Assembly (NCBI RefSeq): GCF_016881005.1
Contig: NZ_JACOPV010000012.1
Coordinates: 1-64,000, forward strand
Direction: 5' to 3'
Origin: Pseudomonas arcuscaelestis
Lineage (GTDB): Bacteria; Pseudomonadota; Gammaproteobacteria; Pseudomonadales; Pseudomonadaceae
DNA: 64,000 nt
The notes under the pieces were generated by a model. That model was given only the letters and a program-made list of their open reading frames with translations, was not told where the DNA came from and ran no database searches. Below are positions 33,303 to 43,973 of this stretch, in pieces (position 1 is the first letter of the stretch; each line of letters opens with the position of its first letter). The position numbers and the translations under genes were made by a program.

Positions 33303-34733
33303 TCAGCCCAGTGCCTGCAGGGTGTCACGCACCCGGTCCAGTGCCGGGTCGATATCCAGCAGCTCGATGGCACCGAAACCCAACAGCAGGCCCGTGCGCA
33401 CCGGTGCCTGAACATGAAAGGGCGCCAACGAATACAGCCCAACTTCGACCTTGCGCGCCATACTGATCATAAACTCCACGTCCAGGTCATGCTTGGCCAG
33501 TGCGCTTAGATGATAGCCAGCGGTAGCCGGTATCAGCTCGAACCAAGGCGCCAGATCGCCGTGCAGGCGTTGCAGGATTCGCTGGCGGCGGGCGGCGTAC
33601 ACCTCATGTACGCGGCGGATGTGTTTGAGTAACGAGCCTTCGTTGATAAAACTGGCCAGCGCCCACTGGCTCAAGGTCGGCGTGTGCCAGTCGGTCAATT
33701 GTTTGGCAATGCAGATGGCTTCGCGCAGGGCTTGCGGGACGATGGTGTAACCCAGGCGCAGCTCGGGCAACAAGGTTTTCGAGAAGGTCCCGACATACGC
33801 CACCAGGCCATGTCGGTCCATGCTCTGCAGTGCGTCAGTGGGTCGTCCTTCGTAGCGGAACTCACTGTCGTAGTCGTCCTCGATAATTATTGCGCCCAGT
33901 GCCGCCGCGCGCTCCAGCAAGGCTTGGCGACGTGCCAGGCCCATGGGCATGCCCAATGGAAACTGATGCGAGGGCGTAACGTAGATCAGCCGCGTGCCTT
34001 CAGCAATGTGCTCGACACACAGGCCCTGGTCGTCTACCGGCACATACTGCAGGTGCGCGCCCTGGGACAGGAACAACTGGCGTGCCGGGGTGTACCCGGG
34101 GTCTTCCATGGCCACCTTGCAACCCGGCTCGATCAGGATTCGGGCAATCAGATCCAGCGCTTGCTGGGCACCGTTGCAAACCAGCACATCGGCGCTGTCG
34201 CAACGCACTCCGCGGGCAAAGGCGATGTGTCGGGCGATGGCTTCACGCAGTTCCGGCAAGCCTTGATGGGCGCCATAGCGCGCACTGCCGCGGCGTATCT
34301 GGCGCAGCGCGTACTGGTTGCAACGACGCCAGTCATCGAATGGAAACTGGGTCTTGCTCGACGCCCCACCCATGAAGTCGTAACGGCAGGTACTGGGTGC
34401 AAGGTCTGCCAGCAGGTGGGCGCGTGAGCGCCATTTTTCCAACGTTGCGGCGCTGGCCAGGGGCAGGGCTGCGGGCGCTGGGGGTAAACGCGGTGCGCTG
34501 GGGGTAATGAAAGTGCCCTTGCCAACCTTGCCGCTGAGCAGGTTGTCATAGGTAAGGCGCGAATAGGCGTCGGCCACGGTCTTGCGCGACACCCCCAATT
34601 GCTCGGCAAGCAGCCGCGTCGGCGGCAACTGCGTGCCGGGCGCCAGGCGCCCACTGTCGATACCTTCGCGCAATTGCTGGTAGAGCTGTTCGGCCAGGCC
34701 TTTGCTGCCGTGCAGGCTGATATGGAGTTCCAT
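33303..34733 (-). CDS. MocR/PdxR-type regulator (GntR DNA-binding + aminotransferase fold)
   Basis: 476 residues from the ATG at 34731-34733; a longer frame to 34838 is open, but the conserved part starts here. The N-terminal GntR winged helix ('LPPTRLLAEQLGVSRKTVAD') is followed by a fold-type I aminotransferase domain with the PLP-binding Lys in 'GTFSKTLLPELRLGY'. Members of this family bind PLP and act as transcription regulators, for example of pdxST or GABA genes. The likely target cannot be named; a DUF2790 gene lies divergently next door and the AhpD-like gene lies downstream. Confidence 0.87.
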   Translation of the reverse strand: MELHISLHGSKGLAEQLYQQLREGIDSGRLAPGTQLPPTRLLAEQLGVSRKTVADAYSRLTYDNLLSGKVGKGTFITPSAPRLPPAPAALPLASAATLEKWRSRAHLLADLAPSTCRYDFMGGASSKTQFPFDDWRRCNQYALRQIRRGSARYGAHQGLPELREAIARHIAFARGVRCDSADVLVCNGAQQALDLIARILIEPGCKVAMEDPGYTPARQLFLSQGAHLQYVPVDDQGLCVEHIAEGTRLIYVTPSHQFPLGMPMGLARRQALLERAAALGAIIIEDDYDSEFRYEGRPTDALQSMDRHGLVAYVGTFSKTLLPELRLGYTIVPQALREAICIAKQLTDWHTPTLSQWALASFINEGSLLKHIRRVHEVYAARRQRILQRLHGDLAPWFELIPATAGYHLSALAKHDLDVEFMISMARKVEVGLYSLAPFHVQAPVRTGLLLGFGAIELLDIDPALDRVRDTLQALG

Positions 34734-34897
34734 GCTGGGGCCGTTCCGCAGGCGATTGTCAGGCGTGCAGATTAGCCGATCTGCCCAGCCCTTGCCGTTG
34801 ATCCCCTGGCGCGACGTTTGGGCGCGGGCGCGCCACACTTTAAAGGTCGGGGTTCTGCGGCGTTTCGGCGAACCTCTTGCCCTACAGGAGCGTCGCC

Positions 34898-35140
34898 ATG
34901 TACCTGCGAACTCTGTTGTGCCTGGGCCTGCTGCTTACTGCCAGCGCCCAGGCTTCTGAATCAACCGCTGTCTATCAGTACGGCATGCCATTGGATATTG
35001 CCCGTGTAGTGAGCATGAACGAGCCGGACACCGAGCTCTGTGATGTGGTGCAGGCCAGCATGGTCTATCTCGACTCTGCCGGCCAGCAACATACCTTGCG
35101 CTACCTGAAGCTGGCGCAGGCGTGTAGCGATCACGACTAA
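34898..35140 (+). CDS. DUF2790 family exported small protein
   Basis: 80 residues from the ATG at 34898 (CAGGAG upstream; the earlier ATG at 34877 has no site). A signal peptide '[18 protein letters not shown]' is cleaved before Ser, leaving a periplasmic product of about 60 residues with the DUF2790 pattern ('[12 protein letters not shown]', '[17 protein letters not shown]') and two Cys. This is a Pseudomonas-specific family of unknown function, often induced by stress. Its stop overlaps the stop of dkgB on the other strand. Confidence 0.8.
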   Translation: MYLRTLLCLGLLLTASAQASESTAVYQYGMPLDIARVVSMNEPDTELCDVVQASMVYLDSAGQQHTLRYLKLAQACSDHD

Positions 35141-35940
35141 TCCCAGGCAGGCGCCAGGCTTTCGGGATTGGTCAGGCGCAGGCCGTTATCGAGGGCGGCG
35201 ATTTGCGCCATTTCATCGCTGCTGAGCTTAAGCTCGGCCGCCTTGAGATTGCTCGCCAGGTTCTCGCGACGGGTCGAGGACGGGATTACCGCATAGCCCA
35301 ACTGCATGGCCCAGGCCAGGGTGACTTGCGCCGGGGTGGCTTGGTGTTGGCTGGCAATGGCCTGGATGACCGGGTCTTGCAGGACTTTGCCATAGCCCAG
35401 GGTCATGTACGAGGTCACAGCGATGCCCTGGCTTGCCATGAACTCGACCAGTTTGCGGTTCTGCAGATAAGGGTGCAGTTCAATCTGGTTGGTGGCGATG
35501 GCGTCTTTACCGACCACCTCGATGGCTTGGCGCAGTAGGTCGATGGTGAAGTTGGAAACACCGATCTGGCGGGTCAGGCCCAGGGTTTTGGCCTCGGCCA
35601 ATGCGCCCATGAACTCACTGACCGCCACGGCGCCCTTGGGGGAAGGCCAGTGAATCAGGGTCAGGTCCAGGTAGTCGGTCTTGAGCTTCTGTAGGCTTTC
35701 CTTAAGGCTCGGAATCAGCTTGTCGGCGCCGAGGTTGTCGGTCCAGATCTTACTGGTCAAGAACAACTGTTCACGCGCTACGCCGCTGGCAGCGATGGCG
35801 GTGCCGACCTCAGCTTCGTTGCCATAGATCTGGGCAGTGTCGATCGCTCGATAGCCGAGCTCCAGCGCCTGGGTGACCGAGTCGATAACGATCTGGTCCT
35901 TGAGGCGGAACGTACCGAGGCCAAGAAGAGGAATGGACAT
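35137..35940 (-). CDS. dkgB: 2,5-didehydrogluconate reductase B-type aldo/keto reductase
   Basis: 267 residues from the ATG at 35938-35940 (CAGGAG upstream), which gives the family start '[15 protein letters not shown]'. AKR catalytic motifs are present: '[13 protein letters not shown]' (Asp, Tyr), 'TSKIW' (Lys), 'LTLIHWPSP' (His), and C-terminal '[15 protein letters not shown]'. The close match to E. coli DkgB across its length, including the ending 'LAPAWD', supports the name. It reduces 2,5-diketogluconate or methylglyoxal-type carbonyls with NADPH. It is divergent from a TetR gene, which may regulate it. Confidence 0.87.
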   Translation of the reverse strand: MSIPLLGLGTFRLKDQIVIDSVTQALELGYRAIDTAQIYGNEAEVGTAIAASGVAREQLFLTSKIWTDNLGADKLIPSLKESLQKLKTDYLDLTLIHWPSPKGAVAVSEFMGALAEAKTLGLTRQIGVSNFTIDLLRQAIEVVGKDAIATNQIELHPYLQNRKLVEFMASQGIAVTSYMTLGYGKVLQDPVIQAIASQHQATPAQVTLAWAMQLGYAVIPSSTRRENLASNLKAAELKLSSDEMAQIAALDNGLRLTNPESLAPAWD

Positions 35941-35982
35941 GAAAGGGCTCCTGGGGAGGGCTGCTGATAAGAGGTGTGCAGT

Positions 35983-36088
35983 ATTGCGACTGCCGACCAC
36001 GAGAAAAATCCCTGCGTCGACACAACTTTTTTGCCGGTGACGCACGAATCTGCAGTACTGATGTTAGCCTTGCAGTGTCAGTCGCAAT
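35983..36088. promoter_or_regulatory. Inverted repeat pair in the dkgB / tetR divergent promoter
   Basis: ATTGCGACTG (35983-35992) is the exact inverse complement of CAGTCGCAAT (36079-36088), about 96 bases apart start to start. GCAGTA also occurs beside the first arm and near the second. The right copy touches the TetR start. A paired operator with looping is possible, but this is inference. Confidence 0.4.
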
Positions 36089-36719
36089 GGATCTGGTCAT
36101 GACCCGACACAAGCTCAGCATTCGCCAACGCAATGTCGATAACATCCTGCTGGCGGCCGAGCAGGTCTTTGCTGAAAAAGGCTTCGCAGGTACCGCCATG
36201 GCCGATATCGCCGAAGCGGCGCAGTTGCCACGCAGCAATGTGCACTATTACTTCAGCACCAAGGCCGAGTTGTACCAGGCCGTGCTGTTCGGCCTGCTGG
36301 AAGTGTGGAAGCAGGATGCACTGTGCTTCGAACTTTATGATGATCCGCGCATTGTGCTCAGCAGCTATATCCGCGCCAAAATGAACCATTCGCGCACCCG
36401 TCCTTTTGGCTCCAAGGTCTGGGCCAACGAAATCATCCACGGCGCGCCCAACCTGGGCGCGGCACTGGACGATCCGCTGTATGACTGGGCGAAGATGAAA
36501 GAGGCGAAGATTCGTCAGTGGATCGACGACGGTCGCATCATCGCGGTGGAGCCTTCCGGGCTGCTGTACATGATCTGGGCTTCGACCCAGCACTATGCCG
36601 ACTTCAGCCACCAGGTGGGCTTGCTCAATGACCACCAGCCGCTGACCGAACTGCAGTTCGAACGGGCGGTGCAGACGGTCACCAGCGTCATTTTGCGCGG
36701 CATCGGCCTGGAGCCGTAA
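36087..36719 (+). CDS. TetR-family regulator, RutR/PydR-like
   Basis: 210 residues from the ATG at 36087 (an ATG at 36099 is equally possible; neither has a strong binding site). The N-terminal helix-turn-helix ('AMADIAEAAQLPRSNVHYYF') and the C-terminal motif 'YMIWASTQHYADFSHQV' match RutR, the uracil/thymine-responsive regulator of pyrimidine use. The reductive pyrimidine cluster begins 1.2 kb to the right and carries RutR-like half-sites, so this is probably its regulator. It also faces dkgB. Confidence 0.8.
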   Translation: MDLVMTRHKLSIRQRNVDNILLAAEQVFAEKGFAGTAMADIAEAAQLPRSNVHYYFSTKAELYQAVLFGLLEVWKQDALCFELYDDPRIVLSSYIRAKMNHSRTRPFGSKVWANEIIHGAPNLGAALDDPLYDWAKMKEAKIRQWIDDGRIIAVEPSGLLYMIWASTQHYADFSHQVGLLNDHQPLTELQFERAVQTVTSVILRGIGLEP

Positions 36720-36729
36720 GCCTTGCTGG

Positions 36730-37104
36730 CTACGTCAGTTGACGGCGTGGCCAGCGGCGAATCACCAGCAGATAGACTACTACATTAACCAGCACCACCA
36801 CCGAGCCCAGCAGGATCTGGATGCCCGGGGTAAGCCCGGCAGGGTAGATGACCGGCAGGATGTAATGCTCGACGAACCCGCCCTCATAGCCGGCCTGGCC
36901 AGCGGCCTGGCGCAGGCGGTTCTCCCAATCGGTCAGCGGGCAGAACAGGTGCAAAAATTCCACGGCAATGCCCCAGCACACGGCGGGTAGATGCCACCAC
37001 AGCACACCACGCCATTTCAGCGCCAGTAAGCCGCCAAACAGCACGAACAAAATGAACAGCAGGTGAAACAGCACCAGACCATCGGCGCTCAGGCGGTACA
37101 GCAT
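36730..37104 (-). CDS. DUF2784 membrane protein
   Basis: 124 residues from the ATG at 37102-37104 with GGAAG upstream; the longer frame to 37260 overlaps the LysE start and is discarded. Three or four hydrophobic helices and the motif 'WGIAVEFLHLFCPLTDWEN' with 'FVEHYILPVIYP' are typical of DUF2784. It is an inner-membrane protein of unknown function. It converges with the TetR gene. Confidence 0.8.
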   Translation of the reverse strand: MLYRLSADGLVLFHLLFILFVLFGGLLALKWRGVLWWHLPAVCWGIAVEFLHLFCPLTDWENRLRQAAGQAGYEGGFVEHYILPVIYPAGLTPGIQILLGSVVVLVNVVVYLLVIRRWPRRQLT

Positions 37105-37246
37105 GACAATCGCTTCCGTGGGTTGATATTCCTTGTTCACCCCATGATAAAGGCAAAGTGTTGAAGTCTGCTGCAGGCCGATAACAGGTGTTGTCCTGAC
37201 CGCATCGAACAGGCATTCTGGCGTTTTTCTGCCTGCGAAAACCGCC

Positions 37247-37876
37247 ATGGACGCTTCCACATTGTTGCTCTACGTTGTTGCCGCCAGTGCGGTGATGATC
37301 ACCCCGGGCCCGGCCATGCTCCTGGCGCTCAACAATGGCGCCAGCCACGGCATGCGCGTGGCCGGCTTTGGCATGGCCGGGGCGATGCTTTCCGACTTGA
37401 TCCTGATTGCTGCCGTTGGCTGCGGCCTCGGGGCGCTGCTGCAAGCATCGGAGCAGTTGTTCAGCCTGGTCAAGTGGGTGGGGGCCGCATACTTGCTGTA
37501 CCTGGCCTGGGTGTTGTGGCGTGCGCCAAGCAATGCGCTCGAGCGTGTGCCAATGAATGCCGGCGCCACTGGCCGTTCGGCCTTTCTGCGGGCGTTGTTC
37601 GTTGGTTTGTCCAACCCCAAGGGGCTGTTGTTTTTTTCCGCTTTCCTACCACAGTTCATCCGCCCGGATCAGCCGGTAGCCGAGCAATACCTGGTGCTGG
37701 CGATCACCAGTGCAGCCCTGGACGGTGTGATGATGGCGGTCTATGCCTACGGCGGCCGGCATGCCATGCGGCGTTTCTCGGCCCGCACCATGCAGTGGAT
37801 CAACCGCAGTTGCGCCGGAATGCTGGCAGCGTTGGCCGTAGGCTTGAGCCTGTATCGGCGCAGTGACATGCATTGA
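37247..37876 (+). CDS. LysE/RhtB-family amino acid exporter
   Basis: 209 residues with about six hydrophobic helices and the family signature 'ITPGPAMLLALNNGASHGMR' at the start, followed by 'GAAYLLYLAWVLWRAP' and 'GLSNPKGLLFFSAFLPQF'. It is predicted to export a neutral or basic amino acid or homoserine-lactone-like compound. It ends at a long perfect hairpin and lies between the TetR gene and the pyrimidine cluster without an obvious functional link. Confidence 0.87.
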   Translation: MDASTLLLYVVAASAVMITPGPAMLLALNNGASHGMRVAGFGMAGAMLSDLILIAAVGCGLGALLQASEQLFSLVKWVGAAYLLYLAWVLWRAPSNALERVPMNAGATGRSAFLRALFVGLSNPKGLLFFSAFLPQFIRPDQPVAEQYLVLAITSAALDGVMMAVYAYGGRHAMRRFSARTMQWINRSCAGMLAALAVGLSLYRRSDMH

Positions 37877-37881
37877 GCCCA

Positions 37882-37918
37882 AACAACAAGGGAGGATCAT
37901 TGGTCCTCCCTTGTTGTT
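37882..37918. terminator. Bidirectional hairpin between lysE-like gene and preA
   Basis: A perfect 15-bp stem AACAACAAGGGAGGA / TCCTCCCTTGTTGTT with a 7-base loop lies between convergent genes. In both directions the 3' arm is rich in U or A, so it can end either transcript. Confidence 0.75.
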
Positions 37919-37929
37919 CATGCAAAGGC

Positions 37930-39204
37930 TCAGGAGGCTTCGCGGTAAGGGTTGCGCGGGTCATGCTGCCAGTCGAGGAACGGCTTGCCGGTGTCCTGCG
38001 GCACCATCTCGATACAGTCCTGGACCGGGCAGGTGATCTGGCACAGGTTGCAGCCCACGCATTCGGCGTCGATCACCTCGTAGCGATGACTGCCATCGGC
38101 TTGGCGCAGGCTGGCGATGGCTTGGTGCGAGGTATCCTCACAGGCGATGTGACAGCGGCCGCAACCAATGCAGGCATCCTGATCGATTTTGGCGATGACC
38201 TGATAGTTGATATCCAGGAACTTCCAGTCGGTGGTGTGACCGACGGCACGACCGCTGAATTCTTGCAGGCTGCGATAGCCTTGGCTGTCCATCCAGCGCG
38301 AGAGGCCGTCCTTCATGTCTTCGACGATGCGAAAGCCGTGCAGCATCGCTGCCGTGCAGACTTGTACGGCGCCGCATCCCAGGGCGATGAACTCGGCCGC
38401 ATCGCGCCAACTGCCAATTCCGCCGATGCCACAGATCGGCAGGCCGCGTGTCGCCGGGTCACGGGCAATCTCGGCGACCATGTTCAGGGCAATCGGTTTG
38501 ACCGCCGAGCCGCAGTAGCCGCCGTGGGTGCTCATGTCTCCGACAATGGGCAGGGCGACCATGCGTTCGAGGTCGACACTGGTAATCGAATTGATGGTGT
38601 TGATCAGCGACACCGCGTCGGCACCGCCACGATGGGCTGCGCGGGCAGACTGACGGATGTCGGTGATGTTGGGCGTAAGTTTGACGATCACCGGCAGCGA
38701 GCAGTGCATCTTGCACCACCGCGTGACTTGCTCGACATATTCAGGCACTTGCCCAACTGCCGCCCCCATGCCACGTTCAGGCATGCCGTGCGGGCAGCCG
38801 AAGTTCAGTTCGATGCCGTCGGCGCCGGTGGCTTCCACCAGCGGCAGAATGGCTTTCCATGACGCTTCCTCGCAAGGCACCATCAACGACACGATCAGTG
38901 CCCGGTCAGGCCAGTCCTTTTTGACCTGGGTGATTTCCCGCAGGTTGATCTCCAGCGAGCGGTCGGTGATCAGCTCGATGTTGTTGATGCCCATGACCTC
39001 GCGGTTGACCCCATAGTGGGCCGAGTAACGCGACGACACGTTGACCGCCGCCGGGTCTTCACCCAGGGTTTTCCAGACCACGCCGCCCCAGCCGGCCTGG
39101 TAGGCACGGACCACGTTATAGGCTTTGTCGGTAGGCGGTGCGGAGGCCAGCCAGAACGGGTTGGGCGCCTTGATGCCGGCAAATTCGATCGATAGGTCAG
39201 CCAT
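37930..39204 (-). CDS. preA: Dihydropyrimidine dehydrogenase, PreA/PydA subunit
   Basis: 424 residues: a dihydroorotate-dehydrogenase-like FMN barrel (1-330; 'GIKAPNPFWLASAPPTDKAY', 'NFGCPHGMPERGMG', 'IGGIGSWRDAAEF') and a C-terminal ferredoxin-type domain with CIGCGRC and CVGCNLC clusters for two 4Fe-4S centres. With PreT it reduces uracil and thymine to the dihydro forms using NAD(P)H, the first step of reductive pyrimidine breakdown. Its ATG overlaps the PreT stop (TAATG), indicating coupled translation. In Pseudomonas it is also called PydA. Confidence 0.93.
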   Translation of the reverse strand: MADLSIEFAGIKAPNPFWLASAPPTDKAYNVVRAYQAGWGGVVWKTLGEDPAAVNVSSRYSAHYGVNREVMGINNIELITDRSLEINLREITQVKKDWPDRALIVSLMVPCEEASWKAILPLVEATGADGIELNFGCPHGMPERGMGAAVGQVPEYVEQVTRWCKMHCSLPVIVKLTPNITDIRQSARAAHRGGADAVSLINTINSITSVDLERMVALPIVGDMSTHGGYCGSAVKPIALNMVAEIARDPATRGLPICGIGGIGSWRDAAEFIALGCGAVQVCTAAMLHGFRIVEDMKDGLSRWMDSQGYRSLQEFSGRAVGHTTDWKFLDINYQVIAKIDQDACIGCGRCHIACEDTSHQAIASLRQADGSHRYEVIDAECVGCNLCQITCPVQDCIEMVPQDTGKPFLDWQHDPRNPYREAS

Positions 39205-40571
39205 TATGCAGCCTCCACATTGAGCATCAGTTGCGCATGGATGGCCTCGGCGGCCACCTTGCCGTGCTGCACGGCCTGGACGGTAAGGTCCTGGCCCAGG
39301 TGGGTACAGTCGCCTCCGGCGTAAACACCGGAAAGGCTGGTACGCATGTGCTCATCGACGCGAATGCGTTCGCCATCACGGGCCAACGCCTGGGCGCTGC
39401 TGTCGCGCAAGGCGTGGTCGTCGAACGTCTGGCCGATGGCTTTGAAAATGGCATCGGCAGCCAGTTCGAAGGTTTCCCCTGTAGTGTGCAGGCGACCTTC
39501 GCTCAAGCGGGTGCGGGCAAAGCGCATGCCACGCACTCGACCCTGATCGTCGAGCAGCACCTGCTCGGGTTGGGCCCAGGTCAGCAGGCGTACCTGGTTC
39601 TCCTTGGCAATGTGTTGTTCATGCTCGGTGGCGCCCATGTCCTCAACGCCGCGGCGGTAAACCAGGTTGACGTCACGGGCACCAAGGCGGGCCATTTGTA
39701 CTGCCATGTCGATGGCGGTGTTGCCGGCGCCGAGGACGATGCAGCGGTCAGCGACGGGCAGGGTGCTCAGGTCGTCGGCCTGGCGCAGCTCCCGGATATA
39801 GTCGGTAGCGGCCAGCACGCCGGGTGCATTTTCATCGGCCAGGCCCAATTGGCGACTGGCGGCCAGACCCAGACCGAGGAATACCGCATCGAATTGTTGC
39901 TGCAGCTCGCCCAGACTGAGGTTTTCGCCCAGCACTTGGCCATGACGAATCTCAATGCCGCCAATCTGCAGAACAAAGTCCACCTCGCGCTGGGCGAAGT
40001 CATCGACCACTTTGTATTTGGCAATCCCGTACTCATTCAGGCCGCCAGCCTTGGGCCGGGCTTCGAATATCACCACGTCGTGGCCGTGCCAGGCCAGGCG
40101 ATGTGCGCAAGACAAACCGGCAGGCCCGGCGCCGACCACGGCGATGCGCTTGCCACTGCTGGCAGCGCGCTGGAAGGGATGTTCCTGGAACTCGGCATGG
40201 TCCAGTGCATAGCGTTGCAGCAGGCCGATCAGTACCGGCGCGCATTCCTGGTGATGGTTACGCACGCAGGCTTGCTGGCAGAGGATTTCGGTCGGGCAGA
40301 CCCGGGCGCAACTGCCGCCGAGGATATTGGCCGAGAGAATCTTCTCTGCTGCGCCCTGTACGTTTTCCTGGTGAATGTTGCGGATGAATGAGGGAATGTC
40401 GATGTCGCTTGGACACGCGTTGACGCAAGGCGCGTCGTAGCAGTACAGGCAGCGGGAAGCCTCGACTGCGGCCTGGCGGGCATTGAGCGCAGGTGCCAGG
40501 TCACTGAAGTGCTCGGCCAGGCTGGCGTTGTCAGTGGACGGTCGCGGGAGGTGGTTGAGGGACTCGATCAC
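39204..40571 (-). CDS. preT: Dihydropyrimidine dehydrogenase, PreT/PydX (GltD-like) subunit
   Basis: 455 residues: N-terminal cysteine-rich iron-sulfur region (CLYCYDAPCVNAC; CARVCPTEILCQQAC), FAD-binding 'VVGAGPAGLSCAHRLA' near 145 and NAD(P)-binding 'CIVLGAGNTAIDMAVQMAR' near 285, ending with 'GVYAGGDCTHLGQDLT'. It accepts electrons from NAD(P)H and passes them to PreA. It is transcribed with preA, and a GC-rich hairpin (40614-40639) lies between it and the dihydropyrimidinase gene upstream. Confidence 0.92.
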   Translation of the reverse strand: MIESLNHLPRPSTDNASLAEHFSDLAPALNARQAAVEASRCLYCYDAPCVNACPSDIDIPSFIRNIHQENVQGAAEKILSANILGGSCARVCPTEILCQQACVRNHHQECAPVLIGLLQRYALDHAEFQEHPFQRAASSGKRIAVVGAGPAGLSCAHRLAWHGHDVVIFEARPKAGGLNEYGIAKYKVVDDFAQREVDFVLQIGGIEIRHGQVLGENLSLGELQQQFDAVFLGLGLAASRQLGLADENAPGVLAATDYIRELRQADDLSTLPVADRCIVLGAGNTAIDMAVQMARLGARDVNLVYRRGVEDMGATEHEQHIAKENQVRLLTWAQPEQVLLDDQGRVRGMRFARTRLSEGRLHTTGETFELAADAIFKAIGQTFDDHALRDSSAQALARDGERIRVDEHMRTSLSGVYAGGDCTHLGQDLTVQAVQHGKVAAEAIHAQLMLNVEAA

Positions 40572-40613
40572 GGTGGTTTCCTCTTTTTTTTATTTTTGCT
40601 TGCGCCGATTACA

Positions 40614-40639
40614 GTGGGAGCGAATGCGCTCGCTCCCAC
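40614..40639. terminator. Hairpin between dihydropyrimidinase and preT genes
   Basis: GTGGGAGCGA (40614-40623) pairs with TCGCTCCCAC (40630-40639). On the minus strand the following sequence is not a clean T-tract, but an A/T-rich run at 40583-40599 lies just beyond. It may partly end hydA transcription before preT, or act as a REP element. Confidence 0.5.
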
Positions 40640-40669
40640 CAGTTCTCGGCGTACAAGGAACTCAGTACT

Positions 40670-42440
<1,771 letters not shown>

Positions 42441-43928
42441 ATGCAGCAGACCAGATCGCAAGTGCGTGAACGTGATGGCTTGTATGAACTCGACGCCGGC
42501 AGCGACGTCATCGACAGCCCCCGATACAACCACGACATCGCGCCGACCAAGGTGCAGGACCGCACCTGGAACAAATGGCACATCACCGCACTGTGGGTGG
42601 GTATGTCGATTTGCGTGCCGACCTACACCCTCGGTGGAGTGCTCACCGCGTACTTCGGCTTAACGGTGGGCGAAGCGCTACTGGCCATTTTGCTGGCCAA
42701 CACGGTGGTGCTGATCCCTCTTACGCTCAATGCCTTTCCCGGTACCAAGTACGGCATTCCCTTTCCGGTGTTGCTGCGCTCCTCCTTCGGCATCATCGGC
42801 TCCAACGTACCGTGTCTGATCCGCGCCCTGGTGGCTTGTGGCTGGTTTGGCATTCAGACCATGTTCGGTGGCTTGGCCATTCACTTGTTTCTTGGCACGT
42901 TGTCGGCGGACTGGAAGGCGCTTGGTGGTACCGGCGAGGTGATCGGCTTCCTGCTGTTCTGGTGCTTGAACCTGTGGGTGGTGCTGCGCGGTGCCGAGTC
43001 GATCAAATGGCTGGAAACCCTCTCGGCACCGCTGCTGGTTCTGGTGGGGGCCGGGCTGCTGGTGTGGGCCTTGCCCAACGTGTCGATCAGCGAGCTTATG
43101 GCCCAGCCACCCAAGCGTGCGGAAGGTGCCAGTGTTTACGGCTACTTTTTTGCCGGGCTCACCGCCATGGTCGGTTTCTGGGCCACCTTGTCGCTGAACA
43201 TTCCAGACTTCAGTCGCTACGCCAAAAGCCAGAAAGACCAGATTCTCGGGCAGATTTTCGGCCTGCCGCTGACCATGTTCCTGTTCGCTGCCCTCGGTGT
43301 GGTCTTGACTGCGGCCTCGGCATCGCTGGTCGGGCAAACGGTGTCTGATCCGGTCAGTCTGATCGGGCATATCCAGAGCCCGGTGTGGGTGGCATTGGCC
43401 ATGGCGCTGATCATCATCGCCACCTTGTCGACCAACACTGCGGCGAACATTGTGTCGCCAACCAACGACTTTCAGAACCTGGCGCCGAAGTGGATCGGGC
43501 GGACCCTGGCAGTGCTCCTGACCGGCCTGGTCGGCCTGTTGCTGATGGGGCATGAGTTGCTGAAAAAACTTGGCTGGATCGTCAGCGACGTGAGCCTGGA
43601 AAGCGTCTATTCCAATTGGCTGCTGGGCTATTCGAGCCTGCTCGGGCCGATCGCCGGCATCATGGTGGTGGACTACTTCCTGATCCGCAGGCAAACCCTG
43701 GACCTGGCCGGTCTGTACCGCGATGACGTCTATCCGGCGTGGAACGTGAGCGGCTTTATCGCCTTTGGTGTACCGGTTGCCTTGACCCTGCTGTCGTTGC
43801 AGAGCACGGCATTCAGCTGGTTCTACGATTTTGGCTGGTTCACCGGCTCCGCCCTTGGCGGGCTGATCTATTACGGGCTCGGGCAACTGAAGGGCGCGCG
43901 TGCCACTCACCTCAAACCCACCGTGTAG
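42441..43928 (+). CDS. NCS1-family nucleobase/hydantoin permease
   Basis: 495 residues from the ATG at 42441 (GGAG eight bases upstream); an earlier ATG at 42387 has no site. About twelve hydrophobic helices and NCS1 motifs are present: 'SPRYNHDIAPTKVQDRTWNK', 'ALWVGMSICVPTYTLGG', 'FWATLSLNIPDFSRYAKSQ', 'NTAANIVSPTNDFQNL'. It should import uracil, thymine or a related pyrimidine by Na+ or H+ symport. It is followed by the amidohydrolase gene of the same pathway. Confidence 0.9.
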   Translation: MQQTRSQVRERDGLYELDAGSDVIDSPRYNHDIAPTKVQDRTWNKWHITALWVGMSICVPTYTLGGVLTAYFGLTVGEALLAILLANTVVLIPLTLNAFPGTKYGIPFPVLLRSSFGIIGSNVPCLIRALVACGWFGIQTMFGGLAIHLFLGTLSADWKALGGTGEVIGFLLFWCLNLWVVLRGAESIKWLETLSAPLLVLVGAGLLVWALPNVSISELMAQPPKRAEGASVYGYFFAGLTAMVGFWATLSLNIPDFSRYAKSQKDQILGQIFGLPLTMFLFAALGVVLTAASASLVGQTVSDPVSLIGHIQSPVWVALAMALIIIATLSTNTAANIVSPTNDFQNLAPKWIGRTLAVLLTGLVGLLLMGHELLKKLGWIVSDVSLESVYSNWLLGYSSLLGPIAGIMVVDYFLIRRQTLDLAGLYRDDVYPAWNVSGFIAFGVPVALTLLSLQSTAFSWFYDFGWFTGSALGGLIYYGLGQLKGARATHLKPTV

Positions 43929-43973
43929 TGCCGATCGCCCGCAGAGGTTCGGCAGCAGATGCAGGAGAACACC

